Source: an uncultured Lachnospiraceae bacterium (GTDB lineage Bacteria > Bacillota > Clostridia > Lachnospirales > Lachnospiraceae). From it: a stretch of DNA of 64,000 nt. How positions within the stretch are numbered: position 1 is the first letter of the stretch; every line of letters begins with the position of its first letter. The notes under the pieces were generated by a model. The model searched no databases and was not told the DNA's origin. It was given only the letters and a program-made list of their open reading frames with translations. Below, piece by piece: positions 25,914 through 33,999 of the stretch. Where the stretch lies: contig CANQEL010000010.1 in the NCBI GenBank assembly GCA_947594855.1, positions 1-64,000 of the forward strand, in the 5' to 3' direction. Position numbers and translations under genes: made by a program.

Positions 25914-27992
25914 CTATTCTTTTGTAAAGAATATCTTCAATGTATTGTACAAATGTATATGCCACTGATTCATATCATGTATTCCTCCCGGTATCATGAC
26001 AAAATCATAATTACGGCCGGGAACTAAAACATTTGAACGAACCAATGCTTTCTGCATCAAATCTAACTGTCCTGCCAGCGCAAGATCTTCGGAACCGTTG
26101 CCGCAATATAGATAACCAAGCGGCATACCGTTTGCTTCGCCTTCTTCAATTATCTGATTTAATCTATCTGCATCAACATCATTTCCATTCTCTGTTTCAA
26201 AGTAACCTGAATATGGTGCAAACCATGCAAACAAATCATAATTTCCAAAGAATGCAGACTGGTATGTAGTATTAGAACCCATCGATAATCCAGCAAAACC
26301 ACGATGCATACGGCTGGCTTTCAAACTTTCTATAGACACGTCGCCGCCTGCATATGTAGAATACTTAGCCTCAACAGCCGGAATCAGGTCATTACGCAAT
26401 TCGTACTGGAACAGGACTGTAAGGTCAATTGCATTGCTCGGTTCAGGCGCGCCTTCAGGACGATAGAAGGTAGGATTTACAATTATACAAGGCTCACAGT
26501 ATCCTTCCTCGAACAACAGGTTAATCATATTCTGGTTGTGGGTATAGTCGCCATATATATTATCTCCTTTAATCCATGTATCGGCATTCTCACCACCGCC
26601 ATGCATCAAATACAAAATATTATACTTTTTGGCAGGGTCATAGTTGTATGGCAGATAAACATTAGCCCATTTATGGATACTTACTGAATTGTCCGGATCG
26701 TATGTCTCCGTATCGTATTCAAGCACCTCTATTGTACCTCTTTGGGAAGCCGGCCTGCTTGCCTCACCAGGTACTACTGTAACAAATCCGTTTACAATGC
26801 TCTCATCCTGCGTGCCACGTTTAAATATACGTCTTGCAAAATTATACAAGCCTGCTTTAAACAATTCATTATCATGTGTTCCGTCCATCTCAAGATACAG
26901 ACATTCTGAACCGTTATCCTTTAATGCCTTATTATATGAATCCGGAGCTTCACCTGCTACATCATCACTTTTTCCCTTCTGAATCATAATGAACGTTCTG
27001 TCTTTATAATTTTCATTAATACGAAAATCAGCATTTGATAATAAACCTTCAACCGGAGCAAACGCGCCTGTATACGCCACCTGATCCTGAAGCGACAAAC
27101 CAATATTCAGCGCAACACGGCCACCCAGACCATATCCTGCTACTGCTATATTATAGCGCTCCTTTGATACAGAATATTTTGATTCGACTTCCGGTTTTAA
27201 GTCACCGGCAAAATCCTTAATAATATCTTCATCTTTGTCGCCGTTTATATTTGGCATGACTACAATCATTTCTTCAGCAGCTTTAAATGCGATTGCATTA
27301 TCAATAATCTGATCTGCCGCCATATCTTTCCATATACTCTCAGTGTCATTTTCACCATGGAAAAGATATAATACAGGGTACTGCTTATCCTGTGAATATT
27401 TTGCAGGAAGCTGTACAAGAACCTTATGAGCCTTATTTGTAGTCTTTGATGTATAAGTAAATTCTTCAATCTTTCCCTTTTCTACATTCTCCGAAGCATC
27501 TGCAAAGCCGTATGGAACATCAGAGAATGTATCTGTCTTCGGGAACGGACCGACAGTAGGTTCCGGTGCAGCTGTAGGCGTCTGGCCATTACCTGTTCCT
27601 CCGGTATTGTTTGATGTTCCCTGCGGTACTACAGCCTCATCCTTCTTATTAACATTTACAGTACATTTTAATGTTATTTTTTTCTTATTCTTCTTTTTCA
27701 ATGTACAAATCACCTTTGTTTTGCCGGCCTTTACGCCTTTTACAACAAATGCCGTCTTGCCTTTTTTCGATACGGTTGCAGTCTTTTTGTTTTTAGACTT
27801 AACCGTTATCTTATAACCCTTAACATTCTTTACGGTAACCTTTTTCTTTTCGCCTTCATTAACCTTGACTATTTTTTTAGAAAGTGCCGGTTTTGACGCC
27901 TTTTTTGCATCCGCCTGTATTCCGGGCATAACTGCCTGCACCACTAATGCAGCGGTCAACAAAAGACCCATATACATCTTCGTATGTTTCAT
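25914..27992 (-). CDS. secreted two-domain esterase (CE1-like) with lysine-rich Ig-like N-terminus
   Basis: A 692-residue protein: signal peptide (cleavage near GIQADAKK), lysine-rich Ig-like domain (about 30-118), Gly/Thr/Pro linker, then two alpha/beta-hydrolase domains of the esterase-D / feruloyl-esterase type. Domain 2 (about 410-690) has YNILYLMHGGG, the nucleophile in FAGLSMGS (S570), and the catalytic His in GGIHDMNQWHIH (H672), as in CE1 feruloyl or acetyl-xylan esterases. Domain 1 (about 160-395) keeps YPVLYLFHGEND and a His in DGTHDNE, but its nucleophile elbow is AGYGLGG, with Gly288 in place of Ser. The enzyme would de-esterify plant xylan side chains outside the cell; the exact ester is unknown. 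Promoter at 28056-28084. Confidence 0.9.
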   Translation of the reverse strand: MKHTKMYMGLLLTAALVVQAVMPGIQADAKKASKPALSKKIVKVNEGEKKKVTVKNVKGYKITVKSKNKKTATVSKKGKTAFVVKGVKAGKTKVICTLKKKNKKKITLKCTVNVNKKDEAVVPQGTSNNTGGTGNGQTPTAAPEPTVGPFPKTDTFSDVPYGFADASENVEKGKIEEFTYTSKTTNKAHKVLVQLPAKYSQDKQYPVLYLFHGENDTESIWKDMAADQIIDNAIAFKAAEEMIVVMPNINGDKDEDIIKDFAGDLKPEVESKYSVSKERYNIAVAGYGLGGRVALNIGLSLQDQVAYTGAFAPVEGLLSNADFRINENYKDRTFIMIQKGKSDDVAGEAPDSYNKALKDNGSECLYLEMDGTHDNELFKAGLYNFARRIFKRGTQDESIVNGFVTVVPGEASRPASQRGTIEVLEYDTETYDPDNSVSIHKWANVYLPYNYDPAKKYNILYLMHGGGENADTWIKGDNIYGDYTHNQNMINLLFEEGYCEPCIIVNPTFYRPEGAPEPSNAIDLTVLFQYELRNDLIPAVEAKYSTYAGGDVSIESLKASRMHRGFAGLSMGSNTTYQSAFFGNYDLFAWFAPYSGYFETENGNDVDADRLNQIIEEGEANGMPLGYLYCGNGSEDLALAGQLDLMQKALVRSNVLVPGRNYDFVMIPGGIHDMNQWHIHLYNTLKIFFTKE

Positions 27993-28055
27993 TTAAAAAT
28001 ACCCCCTCATTTTTATATTTACGGTGCTTAATACACACCATAAACACATAACTTA

Positions 28056-28084
28056 ACTCTATCTCTTTTAGCTGTTATTGTCAA
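28056..28084 (-). promoter_or_regulatory. promoter of the esterase gene
   Basis: On the minus strand TTGACA (28079-28084), 17-base spacer, TAGAGT (28056-28061), about 65 bases upstream of the ATG at 27992. The -35 box is perfect; the -10 box matches four of six bases. Confidence 0.6.
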
Positions 28085-28094
28085 GCATATGCGC

Positions 28095-29003
28095 CTAAAA
28101 GTCCTTGATTTTTGCCATTGGCAATTTGATCAGCATGATAATTGCACATAGTGTCAGTCCCGACATACTGAGCAGCCCTGTCGGATTGGGTCCTAATAGC
28201 CCATTCTTCCCCGAAACGGAAATAAAAACCGGAATTTCTCCTATGACATTGACTACTCCGTGAATAATTGCAGGATACATGACATTGTTGCTGCGCACCA
28301 TAACATAGGAACATATAATTCCCATTGTCACGCATACAAGCATCATCATGAGCATATTGCTCCACGGTGCGCCTGCATTCTCCGAGCTGTAATTAAAGCC
28401 AAGGTAAATGAGCGGCAAATGGGCAACTCCCCAATAAAAACCATTCATCAACGTTCCTTTTCTCACTCCATACTCTGCAATCTGTTTCGGGAGCAGATAT
28501 TCTCTCCAACCAATTTCTTCCCCAAGCTCCAGCACTTGAATCGGAATACATACCGCCGCAACAAGTACGCATATCACGCAAAACTGCAGCGGGTTAGCGA
28601 TATGTATCACCTGTTCTGCGCCTGTCAGACTCCCCAAATCGAAAACACCGCTGTATTGTTGGGGAAACAGCACAAAATATAGAACCGCCCCTATTACAAT
28701 TAAAATACCGGGAACAAAAGCGCAGAAAGCCCATAGCTTTTTGTTTTTCCATATACGAAAAGAAATGCGCCATTCTGATTTGTCCCCTGTAATACGTCTT
28801 GTAAAAACAGCAGCTATAACAGGAAATGCCGTAAAGCCCTTTTGCAAGATCTGATATAAGATATTTTTGCTATTCCCTTGCAAACAAAACGCTGCTATGC
28901 CGAGCACCCAACAGATACCCAATACAAATATCAAGTATATTTTTATTGGATTTTTATTTGTATTCATTTTACCGCTCATTTTATCTCTGCTCCAATTCCG
29001 CAT
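28095..29003 (-). CDS. CPBP family intramembrane metalloprotease
   Basis: A 302-residue protein with about eight hydrophobic helices and the CPBP (CAAX protease/bacteriocin-processing) motifs: LGEEIGWREYLLP (motif EExxxR) and FYWGVAHLPLIYLG (motif FxxxH), with a third His in IHGVVNVIGEI. These residues form the glutamic/metal active site of Rce1-like intramembrane proteases. CPBP genes often confer bacteriocin immunity or process peptides, but no bacteriocin gene lies nearby. AAGGA precedes the ATG at 29003; an internal ATG (MSGKMNTNKN) with GGAG upstream is a possible alternative start. Confidence 0.9.
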   Translation of the reverse strand: MRNWSRDKMSGKMNTNKNPIKIYLIFVLGICWVLGIAAFCLQGNSKNILYQILQKGFTAFPVIAAVFTRRITGDKSEWRISFRIWKNKKLWAFCAFVPGILIVIGAVLYFVLFPQQYSGVFDLGSLTGAEQVIHIANPLQFCVICVLVAAVCIPIQVLELGEEIGWREYLLPKQIAEYGVRKGTLMNGFYWGVAHLPLIYLGFNYSSENAGAPWSNMLMMMLVCVTMGIICSYVMVRSNNVMYPAIIHGVVNVIGEIPVFISVSGKNGLLGPNPTGLLSMSGLTLCAIIMLIKLPMAKIKDF

Positions 29004-29058
29004 AAAAGTCCTTAATTTTAATAATAACCGTTTTCATACATGGGCTATCACCGTAAAA

Positions 29059-29670
29059 CTATAAATATTCTAATATCTCTGCAATATTATTTACTATATG
29101 TTCAGGCTGATGTTGTATCAGATTCAAGTTTCCATGAGCAAAAAGCCCTTGTTTTACCCATATTGTATGCATTCCAATTTTTGATGCCGGTTCAATGTCA
29201 TTATCTAATCTATCGCCAATCATATAAGCCTCTGCCGGAATACACCCTGATTCATTCAATGCCAACCTGAATATTTTCAAATCAGGCTTAGAGACCCCTG
29301 CTTCAGCTGAGGATATGATAATATCAAAATATTGGCGAATATCGTATTTTACGAGTCTCTGTTCTGCTCCCATGCTTTGGTTTGCAATGATGCCTAAACG
29401 GTATTTTTCTCTCAAAATTCTAAGCAGTCCGGGAACATCTTTATATACTTTTTCTAAATGCTTCGGCCATCTTATCGTTTCCAATCCAAATTCTTTAGCT
29501 GCATCTTTATACGGCAACCGATTCTGTGAAGCAAGTTCTATCATTCGACACTCTAACACTTCCCTATTTGGTGCGTTAGGCTGCTTCAGCAATTCCTGTG
29601 TTCTATACTCTGTGCACTCGCTTTCATCTATTATAGTTGAGCCTAAGTCAAAAAATATCCATTTAATCAT
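29059..29670 (-). CDS. HAD family hydrolase
   Basis: A 203-residue protein with HAD motifs: motif I WIFFDLGSTIID (DxG instead of DxD, common in the YjjG-like branch), motif II within IIANQS, the Lys in GVSKPDLKIF (motif III) and MIGDRLDNDIEP (motif IV). HAD phosphatases of this size act on small phosphorylated metabolites; the substrate cannot be told. It follows the accessory fragments and is 55 bases upstream of the CPBP gene on the same strand. The Asp-to-Gly change at the second motif I position weakens the prediction of phosphatase chemistry. Confidence 0.88.
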   Translation of the reverse strand: MIKWIFFDLGSTIIDESECTEYRTQELLKQPNAPNREVLECRMIELASQNRLPYKDAAKEFGLETIRWPKHLEKVYKDVPGLLRILREKYRLGIIANQSMGAEQRLVKYDIRQYFDIIISSAEAGVSKPDLKIFRLALNESGCIPAEAYMIGDRLDNDIEPASKIGMHTIWVKQGLFAHGNLNLIQHQPEHIVNNIAEILEYL

Positions 29671-29784
29671 CTCGTTGATTTCCCTTCAAAATGTATATGT
29701 TTCTTCTTTGTATATCCCCGCAATTCTCATATTTCAACTGCATTTGCTTCACTATACCGTTCTTTTTGATTTTGTATGCTTTAC

Positions 29785-29910
29785 TCATTCATCTTTTATC
29801 CGCCCATCAGTTCTGACAGTTACCGGATAATAAAAATAAGGAATCACATCTGTCAAACCATGATAGTAAAAAGTACTATTGCCGGTAAAACCTGCCTTCG
29901 GATATTTCTT
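29785..29910 (-). pseudogene. C-terminal fragment of an unknown gene
   Basis: In an otherwise empty 386-base gap (29671-30056), the minus strand reads KKKYPKAGFTGNSTFYYHGL then TDVIPYFYYPVTVRTDGRIK and DE, stop, directly after an in-frame stop codon. The composition is protein-like, but it has no start codon. It is probably a leftover 3' end; family not recognised. The rest of the gap shows nothing clear. Confidence 0.4.
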
Positions 29911-30056
29911 TTTTCAACATATGGTCTTCTCTATACACTGCTTATTACATATTTAGACAACCTTATATCATTTCAAAATTGCCAACCCTAAATATTATTT
30001 CAATTTTCCATTACTAATCCTTTTGAAAAAATGTTAACTCCACTCTTACACTGGCT

Positions 30057-30827
30057 TTATACAACAATTCTATATTCCAAAACATGACTCAAAAGCTTTC
30101 TCGGCTCTACATTAAATTTTCTTGCAAGCTCCATATATCTCTTATCCAATTTATCCTTGTATTCCTCCTCAGCAGCCAATTTATCCTCTTCTCTATGTAA
30201 AAGAAATTCCGATAATCCATATGGTTGAAATCCTAACTTTTCCATCAAATTTTGAGAAGCAATATTATCCGTATCTACCCTGCTTGCAAACTCATGACGA
30301 TTAGAAATATCCGCAACAGTTTTCAAATACATTTTTAAAGCTCTAAATCCATATCCTTGATGGCAGTAATCACTTTTTATTTCTATGGCAATTTCCCAAT
30401 TTTCCCTGTTTAAGTTTTTCACACCGCAATAGCCAATAAATGCATCATCTTCTCTTCTTGCTATTGTATAATATAAACTTTCCTCGGATAAGTATTCCTT
30501 CCATAATTCAACTTTAAATTCTGTCTTTGCAAATGCAGATTTCATATATGCATATTCTTTCTTTAAAAAATAGTAAGGTTCTAAATCTTTATCAGACGGT
30601 TTTCTTAAAATTATCTCTGCATCCTCACAAAGTATATTCTTATCAAATAAGGATATATCATATCCGCCGCCTATTGAGTCTTTCTCTTTCTTTTCCAATT
30701 TTTTTGCTATTTCCTGCATAAGCACACTAACACGCTCCTCAAAAAAGTCTTCTTCAAATTTCATCCCTACAAGTTCCACATACTTCTCATAATAAAGAAC
30801 CCATGTAATCCTGTTCTGCTTTTGCAA
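30057..30827 (-). CDS. GNAT family acetyltransferase domain protein, probably the 3' part of a broken gene
   Basis: The 256-codon frame (TTG start) holds a GNAT domain at about 70-215: AEIILRKPSDKDLEPYYFLK, IGYCGVKNLNRENWEIAIEI, the acetyl-CoA loop CHQGYGFRALKMYLK and SQNLMEKLGFQPYGLSEF, followed by a helical tail. The N-terminal 70 residues (YEKYVELVGMKFEEDF onward) look like the continuation of the RES-like reading frame ending at 30787, offset by a frameshift near 30790-30825. It may therefore have been one longer protein. A shorter start at the Met before KFEEDFFEE could still give a working GNAT. Confidence 0.6.
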   Translation of the reverse strand: MQKQNRITWVLYYEKYVELVGMKFEEDFFEERVSVLMQEIAKKLEKKEKDSIGGGYDISLFDKNILCEDAEIILRKPSDKDLEPYYFLKKEYAYMKSAFAKTEFKVELWKEYLSEESLYYTIARREDDAFIGYCGVKNLNRENWEIAIEIKSDYCHQGYGFRALKMYLKTVADISNRHEFASRVDTDNIASQNLMEKLGFQPYGLSEFLLHREEDKLAAEEEYKDKLDKRYMELARKFNVEPRKLLSHVLEYRIVV

Positions 30828-31221
30828 GCTGCATACCTCTGTCTGCCTTGTCTAATAAATCTTGTGTACCACATTTGCAACAATCAATAATTATCAATGG
30901 CTCTTGGTTTGGCAACGTCGGAAATGTACTTGTTCTATCATCATAAGCCCAAAATGTCAAAATATTAATTCCTGCACCATGCTTTTTTATTTCTGCTCTA
31001 GCAGTTACAGTGTTATCTGCCCAATAAGATAATTTTTGATTAGGAAACAACTTTTAATATCTTCCTGTGCATTTCCGTAAATTTCCATTAAAAAGTATGT
31101 TTACCGTTTTTCCATAAAATTCATAATTAAACTCTACACATTTAAAAAAGTCAAATTCATCCGTAATATATACTGGTAAGTCTTTATGCTTATATATTGG
31201 TCTGCCATAATTTTGGCTTAT
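30787..31221 (-). pseudogene. RES-like domain gene remnant with premature stop
   Basis: Frame reads SQNYGRPIYKHKDLPVYITD ... NILFNGNLRKCTGRY, TAA (31054-31056), then in the same frame KLFPNQKLSYWADNTVTARA and EIKKHGAGINILTFWAYDD to a stop at 30787. The in-frame TAA sits where the protein clearly continues, so it is a nonsense mutation. The GRY...YWADN...TARAE pattern resembles the Arg and Glu signature of RES-type NAD+-phosphorylase toxins, but the match is distant and is inference. The 5' end is fused to relaxase sequence, so the gene lost its start. Confidence 0.5.
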
Positions 31222-31306
31222 CAATCTTCCGGTCACTTCGTTCCCTATCCACATTTTTTGCACTAAAAGCTCTTGTATTGTGATTCACAGAACCTTTCCC
31301 CATCAT
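31190..31306 (-). pseudogene. N-terminal remnant of a MobV-type relaxase (plasmid recombination/mobilization protein)
   Basis: On the minus strand MMGKGSVNHNTRAFSAKNVD then RERS matches the N-terminus of MobV/Pre-type relaxases found in mobilizable elements of Clostridia (the NH-N-R motif followed by NVDxER). Similarity ends at about 31235, where the frame runs into foreign sequence and stops at 31190. It lies directly downstream of the oriT-like repeats, the normal place for a relaxase gene. Confidence 0.65.
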
Positions 31307-31413
31307 GCCGCTAATTGTTCTCTCCAATCGACTTACACCTTCCTCTCCATTTCTTTTTATCTGTCATATTTTGTGCCTAGCAGGCAAAAGCGAGATTTCC
31401 TCTCTTAGGCTTT

Positions 31414-31489
31414 GTTACTTTCGTCGAAAGTAACGCAAAAGCACTTTTGACACCTGCGGCATCAAAAATGCAACCTGACAAGTCAGGTT
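31414..31489. other. oriT-like cluster of inverted repeats
   Basis: Three inverted repeats within 76 bases: GTTACTTTCG-T-CGAAAGTAAC (31414-31434), TTTTGA-11-TCAAAA (31445-31467) and AACCTGAC-AA-GTCAGGTT (31472-31489). This arrangement, between the end of a transfer-gene fragment and the start of a MobV-like relaxase, is what the transfer origin of a mobilizable or conjugative element looks like. The nick site cannot be located by eye. Confidence 0.6.
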
Positions 31490-31680
31490 TTGCGACCTGT
31501 TGGGAGCTATACTGCCTTCAGCAATTTGTGTCCGCAAGCGTCCACGAGAGAGCTGTCCGGCACACCGCGCTTGTCCAAATATTCCCTGCGTGCCTTTTCC
31601 CTTTCCTCGTCCGTTGGTGCAGTTTTATACTTCGTATACAGCTCTCTCATAGCAAGCGCATCCACTTTCTTTTCAAGTCC
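31415..31680 (-). pseudogene. C-terminal fragment of a mobile-element gene
   Basis: The minus strand reads LEKKVDALAMRELYTKYKTA then PTDEEREKARREYLDKRGVP and continues open through the inverted-repeat cluster to a stop at 31415. There is no start; upstream sequence is a terminator hairpin and the HD gene. The charged helical sequence resembles C-termini of small accessory proteins encoded next to oriT in Firmicutes integrative elements; the family is not certain. Confidence 0.45.
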
Positions 31681-31691
31681 TTTCTTTACCC

Positions 31692-31725
31692 AAAAAGAGA
31701 CCTAGATTTTCTAGATCTCTTTTTT
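31692..31725 (-). terminator. terminator of the HD-domain gene
   Basis: GAGATCTAGA and TCTAGGTCTC (one G-T wobble) form the stem on the minus strand, followed by TTTTT. It overlaps the stop codon of the HD gene and is T-rich on both strands, so it may act in both directions. Confidence 0.8.
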
Positions 31726-33343
31726 ATACAAATTCCCTTATTAAAATTCTGCATAATTCTTGACTTTCCAGCTCAATGTCGCTACTATCATCTCTCTTGT
31801 AAAACAGATAGAAAAAATCATCTCTGTCTTTACCTTTTGCACTTAGTGAAGATACAATTTCTCCAACTTTAGCAACTTTTTCTTCCCCATCTCCCATAGG
31901 AAAGGATATGTTTGTGTCTGAAAAATCAGGTTTACCAAAACCACTATTAAACTGAGTAGCTTTAATGATAATAAAATCACATTTCATGTTTTTTTCAGAA
32001 GCATATTTTTGCAAGCAGTTAATCACTTTCAAGATTCTTTCTTTATCCTTCTTCTGAACTGCTTTAGACATATCATCTAAATCCTGATTATCAATTTCTG
32101 CAAGTTCTGCTTGAATTACATCAACCAGGTTTTTATTGATTGTCCAAATATCTGAACGTCCACCTAAATATTTTGCTGTTGCTGCCATTGCAATTTCAAA
32201 TTCCTTAAGAATTTCACCACCTGACGTTTTTCCTAAGAAAAATGCCTTGTATTCTGCTTCTGATTTCCATACCGGATGACGTCTGTCAATGCGTCTAAAA
32301 TATTCAGCACTCAACTCATTCGGAAAAACATTTTTCATCAGATAGACAATATCGTCATCACTCATAAGGCTTACTTTAACATTTTCTTTGAATTCTTGTC
32401 CTTCATCCAACAAAGATTCCAAACAAAAGAGGTTCTTACCTAATGCATTTACCTGTGTACACAAATGACCGATTATGTGTTGTAATATGTATGTTTCGTA
32501 TATAACAATAGGATGACTTTGTATCCATTTGCGTTCTGCATCATGAGCGTACACAACATTTTCAATTACACTAATTGCATTTTTATAATATGCTAACTCA
32601 TACCCACTGTCCGTTTTTACAATAGTTAATGCACCTAGCAATCTTTCATAATCTATACTAACAGTATCAAATCCTGTTATATATGCATCTCTTATTAGAT
32701 AATCCAATTTATCAACATCTATTACTTTTGAATTTAGTAATTGAATAAAGCAATTACGAATATCATTCTCATCATTTTTTTCAGAATACTTATATCCAGT
32801 AATACATCTTGCAAAAAATTCACGTTCATTTTCATTTAAAAAGAAGTCTGGGAATGAAATAAGTCCAACTATTGAACTCATTATCTCATGCGGAGCTGCA
32901 GCTGCTGTCTTCTCCTTTGGCACATCTCCAGCAAATTTTTCTGCCGAAACGACTTCAATTAATTTATTATGAACTCCCGTAAATTTCTTGTCATCATCTA
33001 GATAGAATTCTTCACCAGTATGAGAAAATGGAGCATGTCCTACATCATGTAATAAACATGCTATTATAAATATCTCACCAATTCTTTTTACATTAAACTC
33101 AAATTGATACTTCTTTTCAATTTCAGTAATAACTTGAGTAGATGCAATTTCTCCTAAATGGAATACTCCCATAGAATGCACAAATCTGTTATGTACAGCA
33201 GACGAATAAAGCGGAGAATAACTCGTCTGTATTATCCTCCGCAATCTTTGAAAACAAGCAGTATCAATAATCCCATTCATGTATTGTGTCGGTATACTAA
33301 TATATCCATAAATTGGATCTTTTAATCGTTTGTACTCTTTCAA
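31724..33343 (-). CDS. HD-domain phosphohydrolase (dNTPase/SAMHD1-like)
   Basis: A 539-residue protein with the dNTPase-type HD domain at the N-terminus: QRLRRIIQT, VHNRFVHSMGVFHLGEIA (first His, H56), CLLHDVGHAPFSH (H99-D100, metal binding) and SKVIDVDKLDYLIRDA (distal Asp). This subfamily (YdhJ/SAMHD1-like) hydrolyses dNTPs or other nucleotides. The C-terminal 250 residues are helical and beta-rich without a recognised domain. Only six bases separate it from the small gene upstream, with which it forms a two-gene operon ending at a clear terminator. dNTPases are used against phages in some bacteria; a defence role here is inference from the accessory context. Confidence 0.9.
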   Translation of the reverse strand: MKEYKRLKDPIYGYISIPTQYMNGIIDTACFQRLRRIIQTSYSPLYSSAVHNRFVHSMGVFHLGEIASTQVITEIEKKYQFEFNVKRIGEIFIIACLLHDVGHAPFSHTGEEFYLDDDKKFTGVHNKLIEVVSAEKFAGDVPKEKTAAAAPHEIMSSIVGLISFPDFFLNENEREFFARCITGYKYSEKNDENDIRNCFIQLLNSKVIDVDKLDYLIRDAYITGFDTVSIDYERLLGALTIVKTDSGYELAYYKNAISVIENVVYAHDAERKWIQSHPIVIYETYILQHIIGHLCTQVNALGKNLFCLESLLDEGQEFKENVKVSLMSDDDIVYLMKNVFPNELSAEYFRRIDRRHPVWKSEAEYKAFFLGKTSGGEILKEFEIAMAATAKYLGGRSDIWTINKNLVDVIQAELAEIDNQDLDDMSKAVQKKDKERILKVINCLQKYASEKNMKCDFIIIKATQFNSGFGKPDFSDTNISFPMGDGEEKVAKVGEIVSSLSAKGKDRDDFFYLFYKRDDSSDIELESQELCRILIREFV

Positions 33344-33349
33344 CGCCTA

Positions 33350-33709
33350 CTATACCCCCAATGCCTGAACAGAATTTTCATTTACAAATGCCATCAAAAC
33401 ATCTAAAGCCAAATAGCCTCTAAACTGGTTTATTAAATTTTCTAAAGTAACCTCTTTCTTTAATTCAATACCCATTTCTCCATTAACGTTTTTTTCTTGA
33501 AAAAAATCCGAATAATTTCTAAATAAAGCATTTGTACTTTCCCTAGACAAAATCAAAACCGCTTTTTCGCCCTTTTCATTTAAAAGTTCAACAACTCTTG
33601 AACCATAATTTTCTATCTCTTTATAGGTCAAAAATTTTTTTTCCGCTCTACGTATTGACTCTATTAAAGCATTTGCAGCTAAATCCTCAATCCCAATGTA
33701 GAAACACAT
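33350..33709 (-). CDS. small hypothetical protein paired with the HD phosphohydrolase
   Basis: 119 residues beginning MCFYIGIEDLAANALIESIR; helix-rich, acidic, no recognised domain. The start at 33709 is chosen because GAAAGGG lies 8 bases upstream, while an ATG at 33751 would lie at the predicted -10 box. It is translated six bases before the HD-domain gene and shares its promoter, so it is probably a regulator or partner of the HD enzyme. Confidence 0.75.
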   Translation of the reverse strand: MCFYIGIEDLAANALIESIRRAEKKFLTYKEIENYGSRVVELLNEKGEKAVLILSRESTNALFRNYSDFFQEKNVNGEMGIELKKEVTLENLINQFRGYLALDVLMAFVNENSVQALGV

Positions 33710-33750
33710 ATTTTTCACCCTTTCTATAAAATAGATTTGATAATGCATCA

Positions 33751-33779
33751 ATTATAACACTTCACAATCTATTATTCAA
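33751..33779 (-). promoter_or_regulatory. promoter of the HD-phosphohydrolase operon
   Basis: On the minus strand TTGAAT (33774-33779), 17-base spacer, TATAAT (33751-33756). Transcription would begin near 33744. Confidence 0.75.
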
Positions 33780-33930
33780 TATTCAATTGCCTTTTATTCT
33801 TCACTCTCATTATATGTAAATTTTTGCCAAACTCTATCACTATTTCCATTTTTAGAACTAAATTAGAACCATTCATTTTTTACTTTATCTTTTGTAAATT
33901 TTGTTCGTACTTCTTTTTCCCAAAAGAAAA

Positions 33931-33966
33931 AACCGCAACCCCTTGAAAAAGCAAGGGATTGCGGGG
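33931..33966 (-). terminator. terminator of tuf
   Basis: On the minus strand CCGCAATCCCTTG and CAAGGGGTTGCGG form a 13-bp stem with one mismatch, followed by TTTTTTCTTTT. It lies 34 bases past the tuf stop codon. Confidence 0.92.
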
Positions 33967-33999
33967 TTCTTTTAATAATATTTGGTTCTAAATCAAAGC

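Noticed and set aside
31447-31872. Plus-strand 141-codon frame across the oriT-like region
   Set aside because: The coding-like signal is on the minus strand (transfer-gene fragment); the plus frame crosses the HD gene terminator.
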